DNA of 9,526 nt from Parcubacteria group bacterium (GTDB lineage Bacteria; Patescibacteriota; Minisyncoccia; Minisyncoccales; CG1-02-41-26): positions 1 through 9,526 of the forward strand of contig JABMPZ010000091.1 in the NCBI GenBank assembly GCA_013203565.1, in the 5' to 3' direction. This document shows, piece after piece, positions 1 through 6,700 of the stretch (position 1 is the stretch's first letter; each line of letters begins with the position of its first letter). The translations under genes and the position numbers were made by a program. The notes beneath the pieces were generated by a model. It was not told where the DNA came from, did not search any database, and saw only the letters and a program-made list of their open reading frames with translations.

Positions 1-1340
1 GCCTCTAATATATTGATTTTATCAATTATCTTTTCTGAAACTCTACCTATCCCCCACTCTACTTTTGGATGAATTTTCAAAAACTCAAAAACCTCTTCCC
101 TCTGTCGTGGGCTCATTTTTTTTGAATCAGTAATAGTAATACCATTTGTCTTAAATCTATTCGGAGAGACAGATGTGAAACAAACAGCAGAAGCAACAAC
201 AGGGCCACCTAAACTATTACCTGTAAAATATCCTGTACCATCTCGACGAACATAAAAATTATTATATTTAGACAGTTGTAGACAAAATACCTTGCCTTTG
301 TAAAATATTTCTTTTTTATGCAAATGCTTCACCACAGCTTTATTATTTCTTCGCAAACGAGTTTCAAAACAAGGAGCTTGATTTTCTTTCTTTATTAACC
401 TTTTGCCTATCCATCTATCTTTAGGTTCTCTTATATTAGTATGATATGTCCACCCTGCCTTTAATAAAACTTCCTCAAAATCGTCTTTTAATTTATTTGA
501 TACTGTATAATACATATAAACTTCTTTCCTATTTTCCCCAACATAAGAACTACCATCACCTAATATTATCCAAGATATAAATATGTTTAATAACTCTGGA
601 GACAATCCTTTAATATTTTTCGGTATAAACTTATTATAACAATTTCCAAATTGTTTCAAATATACATATAATTGCTTATTAAGGCATCGAAAACCATCTT
701 TAAATCCAGAAAACTTAAACGGTAAATCTTTAAGTAATTTTTGAATTTTTATATATTTATCTTTAGGGGAGCTTATGTTTTGAGAAATATAAATTTTATA
801 GGCCCCTTTTTTCTTTTCATAAGAAACAGAGCCTTCTGATAAAAATATTCCCATAAATGCAACCCATAATTGAATATCTATAACTTTTTCTTCATTTTTA
901 TCTACTTTCGGTAATTTAAAAAAACACTTATTAATTCCCCTCCACTTGCCACCACGAGGGATAAAATCATTATCAGTTAATTCGCTAATAGCTCTTCTCT
1001 CTTCTCTTGTTTTATACCCAATCATTTTTAATCTATTATTGTCTTTCTTGTCTCTTTTGAACACCCTTCTAAGAATAGTGAAGTAGTGGTCATGGGTTAC
1101 TACTATGTCTATTCCTCTATTTTTTAATTCTATTAGATTTCCGTTAAAATCATTTTCTATAATTTTGTCTATTTTTTGCCATTTCATATAACCATTATCA
1201 GCATAAGACAATACTTTATCTTTTAGACTAATCTCAAAGTAAGACTTCCAACCATTATTAGTTAAAACTTCAGCATCAGGTCTTTCACATCCGCGTCCTG
1301 CTTCGTCTATCCCAACAATGATTTTATTATTCTTATTCAT
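1..1340 (-). CDS. rnhB: Ribonuclease HII, intein-containing, 3' end outside window
   Basis: RNase HII cuts the RNA strand of RNA-DNA hybrids and nicks at single ribonucleotides left in DNA. The minus-strand frame opens at ATG 1338-1340 and stays open through base 1 (446 codons plus 2 bases). Residues 7-17 read IIVGIDEAGRG, the family's N-terminal active-site motif, with catalytic D12 and E13. The frame then enters an intein (residues 18-375) and resumes at S376 with SLGGPVVASAV, the usual continuation of the motif, then ITITDSKKMSPRQRE (D405-K408) and WGIGRVSEKIIDKINILE, all typical of RnhB. The visible spliced product is 17 + 71 residues; the last two catalytic aspartates lie beyond the left edge. 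No Shine-Dalgarno site precedes the ATG. The gene is divergent from pyrF across 161 bases. The family call is very secure. Confidence 0.95.
   Translation of the reverse strand, partial: MNKNNKIIVGIDEAGRGCERPDAEVLTNNGWKSYFEISLKDKVLSYADNGYMKWQKIDKIIENDFNGNLIELKNRGIDIVVTHDHYFTILRRVFKRDKKDNNRLKMIGYKTREERRAISELTDNDFIPRGGKWRGINKCFFKLPKVDKNEEKVIDIQLWVAFMGIFLSEGSVSYEKKKGAYKIYISQNISSPKDKYIKIQKLLKDLPFKFSGFKDGFRCLNKQLYVYLKQFGNCYNKFIPKNIKGLSPELLNIFISWIILGDGSSYVGENRKEVYMYYTVSNKLKDDFEEVLLKAGWTYHTNIREPKDRWIGKRLIKKENQAPCFETRLRRNNKAVVKHLHKKEIFYKGKVFCLQLSKYNNFYVRRDGTGYFTGNSLGGPVVASAVCFTSVSPNRFKTNGITITDSKKMSPRQREEVFEFLKIHPKVEWGIGRVSEKIIDKINILE
216..1289 (-). other. Intein with LAGLIDADG endonuclease in RNase HII
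   Basis: This is a 358-residue in-frame insertion (C18-N375 of the precursor) between GIDEAGRG and SLGGPVV. Block A is CERPDAEVLTNNGW, with Cys1 as the splicing nucleophile. Block B is VVTHDHYF, carrying the TxxH signature (T82, H85). Two LAGLIDADG-type motifs follow, WVAFMGIFLSEGS with acidic E169 and IFISWIILGDGSS with acidic D262, each with its catalytic acid. Block F is VFCLQLSKYNNFYV and block G is GYFTGN followed by Ser+1. The terminal Asn and Ser+1 are standard. The residue before the Asn is Gly (G374) where His is usual, and the block F His position is Asn, so splicing may be slow or use a variant mechanism. Excision would restore a normal RNase HII N-terminus. Insertion beside catalytic residues is typical for inteins. 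Confidence 0.93.
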
Positions 1341-1346
1341 GTATAT

Positions 1347-1352
1347 ACTATA
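1347..1352 (-). promoter_or_regulatory. Possible -10 element of rnhB
   Basis: On the minus strand TATAGT lies six bases before the rnhB ATG, in the run TATGTTATAGTATATACATG. No good -35 box is found 16-18 bases upstream and there is no Shine-Dalgarno site. If this is the true -10 box, the message would begin at or next to the ATG and be translated leaderless. It rests only on similarity to TATAAT in AT-rich DNA, so it is weak. Confidence 0.25.
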
Positions 1353-1451
1353 ACATAAAACAAAAACTTTGCTTGATTTCCCTTGATTTTTACTCCCCTA
1401 TTTGTTAAGTTTGATACAGGTTAAGGTGCACTTGGTGCCGAGGCCAGTTCT

Positions 1452-1474
1452 TTGACAGTTGAATTTGTACTGTC
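1452..1474 (+). promoter_or_regulatory. -35-like box within an inverted repeat upstream of pyrF
   Basis: A consensus TTGACA (1452-1457) overlaps an inverted repeat, GACAGT (1454-1459) and ACTGTC (1469-1474), with a 9-base spacer. The only -10-like sequences downstream are poor (TAACTA at 17-base spacing, TATTTT at 21). The position, about 30-50 bases before pyrF, fits a promoter with an operator or a small 5' hairpin. It could also be chance. Confidence 0.3.
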
Positions 1475-1501
1475 TAACTATTTTATGAAAGGAACAAGAA
1501 A

Positions 1502-2224
1502 ATGGAAAAGTTGAGATTGATCGAAGAAAATAAGAGCGTAATCGTGGCGTGTGATGTTCCGACTCTTACAGAATTAGAGAAATTAGTGGATGAAACCTGT
1601 TTTGTGCCAGGTATTGGTGGTTATAAATTTGGTTTTGAGTTAGTTGATAATTATACCCTAAAGGGCGTAATGAACACAATCTCCGAACGCACCGAACTAC
1701 CAGGAATTTACGACAAACAAAAAGGTGGCACAGATATCCCGAAACTTGGCGAAAGGTTCGCCAGAAACTCTGCGAAAGCCAAAGTGGATGCGGTTATCCT
1801 GTTTCCTTTTGGTGGCAGAGTAACAGAAGTAGAATGGATTAAAGCCTGTCAAAAAGAAAATCTGACTGTGCTTCTTGGTCTGGATATGACCCAAGAGGGT
1901 TTTCTTGTAAGTGATGGCGGATTTGTTGCTGACGACGCTCCGGAACGAGCATTCAAAATCGCTATAGAGAACGGGGTGTGCGATTTCGTAGTTCCCGGCA
2001 ATAGACCAGCATCCGTTAGAAAATATCGGCAACAGTTTGTTGATGGACTCGGCGAAGATAATTTCACGCTCTACGCGCCTGGCTTTATAGGTCAAGGCGG
2101 TGTCATAACTGAAACTGGTAAAGTAGCTGGCAAAAACTGGCATGCCATAGTCGGCTCGGCTATTTACAAAGCTGATGACATGGAAACCGCAGCCAGAGAA
2201 GTTACCAGCCAAATCTATAAATGA
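1502..2224 (+). CDS. pyrF: Orotidine 5'-phosphate decarboxylase
   Basis: This 240-residue cytosolic TIM-barrel enzyme decarboxylates OMP to UMP, the last step of UMP synthesis. The start is ATG 1502, with AAAGGA at 1488-1493 eight bases before it. Family landmarks are IVACDVP (D18), GGYKFGFEL (K42), YDKQKGGTDIP (D71, K72/K74, D78) in place of the usual catalytic DxKxxD loop, LLGLDMTQEGF, and the phosphate-binding end APGFIGQGG (192-200) with IVGSAIY (216-222). The catalytic loop is two residues longer than the classical motif; I recall similar DxQKxxTDIP sequences in a recognised OMP decarboxylase subgroup, so this is probably a variant and not a defect. Its TGA stop runs straight into the Shine-Dalgarno site of the next gene, so the two are translationally linked. 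Sampled G+C is 40-53%, higher than dnaE. Confidence 0.88.
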   Translation: MEKLRLIEENKSVIVACDVPTLTELEKLVDETCFVPGIGGYKFGFELVDNYTLKGVMNTISERTELPGIYDKQKGGTDIPKLGERFARNSAKAKVDAVILFPFGGRVTEVEWIKACQKENLTVLLGLDMTQEGFLVSDGGFVADDAPERAFKIAIENGVCDFVVPGNRPASVRKYRQQFVDGLGEDNFTLYAPGFIGQGGVITETGKVAGKNWHAIVGSAIYKADDMETAAREVTSQIYK

Positions 2225-2225
2225 G

Positions 2226-2231
2226 AGGAGG
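2226..2231 (+). promoter_or_regulatory. Ribosome binding site that sets the pyrE start
   Basis: AGGAGG sits 7 bases before ATG 2239. An in-frame ATG at 2221 overlaps the pyrF stop but has no binding site of its own, and its first codons are this very site. The 2239 start is therefore preferred. Confidence 0.8.
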
Positions 2232-2238
2232 AAACAAA

Positions 2239-2862
2239 ATGGATAAAGATCTGGAAGGGGTAGCTCTTGATATTTTTGATATCGGAGCTATAAAATTTGG
2301 TGCGTTCAGGTTGAAGTTACACGACACAAACCCAGACGCACCCTTATCACCATTTTGCATTGACCTGCGACTTTTGAGAACATTTCCTCCAACACGGAAA
2401 AGGGTCGCAATGCTCATGCGCAACCATATTCTTGGGGATAAAGGAATTGTGTTTGATATCTTCGCCGATATACCAACAGTAATAACGCCAGTCGTCACCT
2501 CGCTTTCTGATATGACTGGTATAGGATTTATTTCCCCGAAAATCTCCAAAACTCACGGATTAACTGGACAAATAGACGGTGTCTATGATAAAGGCCTATC
2601 TGTTCTACTCATTGACGATCTTGTCACAAGTGGAACTAGTATCATAGAAGCGGCTAACGTCTTGGGAAACAACGACTTACTTGTCCGCGATATCCTTGTG
2701 TTGGTGGATAGACAACAAGGCGGAGAACAGGCCATTGCTAAAGCTGGGTATAAGCTACACAGTATATTTAAATTCTCTCAGATGCTACAGTTCTATCTGA
2801 GAGAAGATTTGATAGACCAACAAAAGTACAATCAAGTGGTTGGTTATCTAAACCATAAATAA
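2239..2862 (+). CDS. pyrE: Orotate phosphoribosyltransferase
   Basis: This 207-residue cytosolic enzyme joins orotate to PRPP to give OMP, the substrate of the enzyme encoded just upstream. Recognisable parts are the N-terminal LDIFDIGAIKFGAFRLKL with FCIDLRLLRTFP (as in OPRT and UMP-synthase N-domains), the mobile-loop region KTHGLTGQIDGVY, the PRPP-binding loop VLLIDDLVTSGTS (residues 122-134, acidic pair D126-D127), and VLVDRQQGG (154-162), which is characteristic of orotate enzymes. The start at 2239 is chosen from the AGGAGG seven bases upstream. pyrF-pyrE is a two-gene operon closed by the terminator at 2883. No other pyrimidine genes are visible, so the cell may make orotate elsewhere in the genome or salvage it. 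The PRTase fold is certain; orotate specificity is inferred from motifs and the pyrF partner. Confidence 0.88.
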   Translation: MDKDLEGVALDIFDIGAIKFGAFRLKLHDTNPDAPLSPFCIDLRLLRTFPPTRKRVAMLMRNHILGDKGIVFDIFADIPTVITPVVTSLSDMTGIGFISPKISKTHGLTGQIDGVYDKGLSVLLIDDLVTSGTSIIEAANVLGNNDLLVRDILVLVDRQQGGEQAIAKAGYKLHSIFKFSQMLQFYLREDLIDQQKYNQVVGYLNHK

Positions 2863-2882
2863 AGAACGAGAGGAGTAATAAG

Positions 2883-2919
2883 GCGTTAGGGAATGTAAAA
2901 ATCATTCTTTAACGCTTTT
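2883..2919 (+). terminator. Intrinsic terminator of the pyrFE operon
   Basis: Arms 2883-2895 (GCGTTAGGGAATG) and 2903-2915 (CATTCTTTAACGC) form a 13-bp stem with two G-U pairs and a 7-base loop. TTTT (2916-2919) and then AATTTT follow. It lies 20 bases after the pyrE stop. Confidence 0.85.
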
Positions 2920-2930
2920 AATTTTGCTTA

Positions 2931-2948
2931 AAATTTTATATAAAATTT
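2931..2948. repeat. 18-bp perfect AT-only palindrome
   Basis: AAATTTTATATAAAATTT equals its own reverse complement. It lies between the pyr terminator and the promoter-like sequence of the next unit, and its end overlaps the putative -35 box. It may be a protein-binding site, or only the low complexity of AT-rich DNA. Confidence 0.5.
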
Positions 2949-2975
2949 GCTCTTTAATTTTTAATGATATATAAT
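2947..2975 (+). promoter_or_regulatory. Promoter of the repeat-protein/dnaE unit
   Basis: TTGCTC (2947-2952), a 17-base spacer and a perfect TATAAT (2970-2975) fit a sigma-70-type promoter. Transcription would start near 2982, about 20 bases before ATG 3002. The -35 box matches only three of six consensus bases. Confidence 0.55.
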
Positions 2976-3001
2976 GAAAAAATTCAAGACAAATTAAAAC
3001 T

Positions 3002-3685
3002 ATGCCAACACAAAACTCAAAAAAGAATATCCTCACTAAGCAACAAGTGCGTGATGAGATTATAGTAGCTCAAGCAGAGGAAAGAGAAATAGATTTTAAG
3101 GGTAAAACATTACCAGCTTTACCTTTAGATAAAAAAGAAATTGATCAGTCAATCAATTTAGAAAATGCCACTATAAACGGGGCAGTTAACTTGAGTGAAA
3201 CCACAATAAAAGGAGGCATTAACTTAAAAGGGGCTGTGATTAACAGTTCTTTTTATTTAGGCGCAATTGAAACTACAGGAAGTATAGATATGACAAATGC
3301 AAAGGTAAAAGGCGGAGTTAACTTTGTTGGAGCTAAAATAGATGGAGATATAATATTACAGGGCCTAATGGTTGATGGATTCTTAACTCTAAATAAAACA
3401 GAGATAAAGGGCTCAGCTAATTTGAATAATATGGAAGTAAGAGATGCATATCAAGCAGGGCTCATAATCAAAGGAGATGTATATTTAAGAGAAACAGTAA
3501 TACCACACAATCTTGACCTTGCCAATTGCTTTATAGAGGGTTCTTTAGATATGATGAAAATATATGTTGGTGGTAATGTAAACTTATCTAATACAGAGAT
3601 AAGGGAAATTATGATAATAAAAGAGGCAATGATTAAGGGCCACTTAAACACAGAAGAAACAACACAAAAAGAAATAATTAAATAG
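3002..3685 (+). CDS. 11-residue-repeat solenoid protein, function unknown
   Basis: I do not recognise a named family. The 227-residue product has a polar N-terminal segment (1-45, with charged run QVRDEIIVAQAEEREID) and then sixteen tandem units from E46 to T220. All are 11 residues long except one of 10 (EVRDAYQAGL, about 145-154). Typical units are TIKGGINLKGA, KVKGGVNFVGA, YVGGNVNLSNT and IIKGDVYLRET, giving a consensus x-[IV]-x-G-x-h-x-[LM]-x-x-[AT]. Regularly spaced Ile/Val, Gly and Leu suggest a beta-helix-like solenoid related in style, though not in period, to pentapeptide-repeat proteins. There is no signal peptide or membrane segment, so it is probably cytosolic. No Shine-Dalgarno site precedes ATG 3002. 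dnaE follows after 25 bases on the same strand, so co-transcription is likely. A scaffold or binding role is possible but unsupported. Confidence 0.8.
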   Translation: MPTQNSKKNILTKQQVRDEIIVAQAEEREIDFKGKTLPALPLDKKEIDQSINLENATINGAVNLSETTIKGGINLKGAVINSSFYLGAIETTGSIDMTNAKVKGGVNFVGAKIDGDIILQGLMVDGFLTLNKTEIKGSANLNNMEVRDAYQAGLIIKGDVYLRETVIPHNLDLANCFIEGSLDMMKIYVGGNVNLSNTEIREIMIIKEAMIKGHLNTEETTQKEIIK

Positions 3686-3710
3686 TTAAAATAATTAAAT
3701 CACTGGCAAT

Positions 3711-6700
3711 ATGGCTGGAAAGTTCACACATTTACATGTGCATTCGCACTATTCTTTGCTCGACGGTCTGCCAAAAATCGACGAGCTTTTAGATTATACC
3801 AAAAAGCTTGGAATGGATTCAATTGCCTTAACAGACCATGGTGTCCTATATGGAGCTGTTGAGTTTTACAAAAAAGCAAAGAAGGCAGGGATTAAACCAA
3901 TTATTGGCTGTGAGGTATATGTTGCATTAGAAAGCAGACATGAAAGACGCCCTAATATAGATGATAAAAGATATCACCTTATTCTATTGGCTAAAAACGA
4001 GCAGGGCTATAAAAACCTTGTAAAAATAGTCAGCAAATCCCATCTTGAGGGTTTTTACTATAAACCAAGAGTAGATGAAGAATTATTAAAACAATATGCT
4101 GGAGACATTGTTGCATTATCTGCCTGCGTACAAGGCAAAGTCCCCCGTTTAATTATATCTAACAAAATTCAACAAGCGAAAGAAGAGGCCTTAAAATATC
4201 AAGAAATCTTTGGCAAGGGAAACTTCTTTCTTGAAATACAAGAACATGAAAATGTTGAAGGACAAGCAATAGCAAACAAGGTTATGATTGATTTTTCTAA
4301 AGAATTAGACATTCCACTTGTTGCCACAAATGATATACATTATTTAAGCCCAGATGACACAGAAGCCCAAGATGTTCTGATGCTTATAAACACAGGAACA
4401 AATGTAGACAAACAAGGGCGTTTAACAATGAAGAATGATGACTTTTCAATGAGAACAAAAGAACAAATGGAAAAGTTTTGCAATGACCTTGGAGTGCCTG
4501 AAGCTATTACAAATACCCAAATAATTGCTGATATGTGCAATTTTGAATTCACACTCGGAGAAACAAAACTCCCCCACTTCACAACCCCACAAAACCAAAC
4601 CCCAGATGAATACTTAAAAGAACTATGTTATCAAGGTCTTGAGAAAAAAGCAGAAGAATATGTAAACAACAAAGATGAAGCAATAAAACGGCTGGAATAT
4701 GAACTTTCTGTAATAAAAGAAACAGGGTTTGCCTCTTACTTCCTTATTGTTGCTGACTTTGTGAATTGGGCAAAAGAGAATAGGATTATTGTCGGCCCGG
4801 GCAGGGGTTCAGCCGGGGGCTCTCTTGTTTCTTTTCTTTTGAATGTTATTGAAGTTGAACCATTGAAGTATGGATTACTCTTCGAGCGCTTCCTTAATCC
4901 TTCAAGAATCAGTATGCCTGATATTGATTTGGACTTTGCTGATAAACGCAGGGATGAAGTAATTGAATATATATCAGAAAAATATGGTAAAGATAAGGTA
5001 GCTCAAGTTATTACCTTCGGAACAATGGCAGCTCGTGCTGTTATACGAGATGTAGGCAGAGCTATGCAGATTGATTATAGTTATTGTGACAAGGTGGCTA
5101 AAATGGTTCCACCTGGTCATACACTTGATGACTGCATAGAGAAGGTTATAGAGTTTAGGCAGTTATACCAAACAGATACACAAGCAAAACAACTCATTGA
5201 CTTGGCAAAAAAATTAGAGGGATGCGCTCGCCACGCCTCAACCCATGCCTGCGGGTTAGTTATTTCTAAAGAGCCATTGGATGAACTTGTACCTGTACAA
5301 TACTCTACTAAATCCGATAAAAAATCTATTATAACACAATACGAAATGTATTCTATTGATGATTTAGGTCTTTTGAAGATGGATTTATTGGGCCTAAAAA
5401 ACTTAACTATTATTGAAAATACTCTAAAAAGAATTTATACAGTACAGAACAAAAGTATTGATTTATTAAATATACCACTTAATGATGAAAAAACATTTGA
5501 GCTTCTTAGAAAGGCCCAGACCACATCAGTGTTTCAATTGGAATCAGAGGGTATGAAGCGTTACCTTAAAGAATTAAAGCCCACTGTATTTGAAGACATT
5601 GCAATAATGATATCACTCTATCGTCCTGGTCCAATAGAGCTTATTCCAGAATACATAGCCAGAAAACACGGTAGAAAAATCGTAGAATATATCCATCCTA
5701 ATCTAAAAGAGGTTTTAGAACCGACTCACGGCTTGCCGATTTTTCAGGAACAAATTATGAAGATTGCGCAGGTATTAGCTGGCTTCTCTCTTTCTGAAGC
5801 AGATGTTTTAAGAAAAGCAATTGGCAAAAAGATAAAAGCCCTATTAATGGAACAAAAAGAAAAGTTTATTGAGGGTTGTGTTAAAAACAATGTTTCAAAA
5901 GATATCGCTGAAAAAGTGTTTCAATGGATTGAGCCACACGCCTCTTACTCCTTTAACAAATGTTTATCTGCTGATACAGAAATATATAGCCCAACAGGTA
6001 ACATTAGGACAATAGAAGAATTATATAAAGAAAGTAAACTCAAAAAACGCTACAAGAATACTGGAAAAGGCGTTCTCTCTCTAGATGATAATTTAAAAAT
6101 AAAACCAAGGGCAACTTCAGAAATTATAAAAAATGGTGTAAAACCAATTTATGAAATAACTGTTGCCTCTGGTAAAAAAATTAAAGCTACAAAAGAACAT
6201 AGATTTTTAACTGCTGGAAAATGGAAAAAACTTGAAGATCTGAACACTGAAGATAGAATTGCTACAGCTAGATGTTGGCCCACTAATAAAATGGGTAGAA
6301 TAGATTGGCCCAAACATAAACTTGCCCTTTTGGGTCATGTTTTGAGTGAAGGTAATACATGTCATCCTTCTAGTTTCTATCTTTTTACAAGCTCTGAAGA
6401 AGAACTAAAGGAATATATTGAAACTTTAGAAAAATTCCAAAATACAAAAGCTACCGTTAATAAAAAAGAAAACACATACTCTGTCTATGCAGGTAGAATA
6501 AATATAAAAGAGAAATCAGAAGCAGCTGAATGGATAATGAATGAATTAAATATACGCTATAAAAAGGCTACTATAAAAACAATACCTATTCCTGCTTTTC
6601 GTCTATGTAATAAACAGCTTGCATTTTTATTAGCAAAAATGTGGAACGGAGACGGGTGTATTGATGTAAAAAATAAACTAATGTATTACGCTACGTCTTC

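Noticed and set aside
1485..1514. Nine-codon frame starting at ATG 1485, overlapping the pyrF start
   Set aside because: No binding site, no amino-acid bias and no associated RNA switch; probably chance.
1697..2212. 171-codon minus-strand frame opposite pyrF
   Set aside because: It lies wholly inside a well-supported gene and shows no recognisable domain; same for other antisense frames inside pyrF, pyrE, dnaE and the repeat-protein gene.
2221..2238. ATG 2221 as the pyrE start (ATGA overlap with pyrF)
   Set aside because: The bases after it are the AGGAGG site serving ATG 2239; there is no site in front of 2221 at proper spacing.
3137..3661. Pentapeptide-repeat (A-[DN]-L-x-x) protein
   Set aside because: The period is 11 residues, not 5, and the A-[DN]-L-x-x pattern is not kept.
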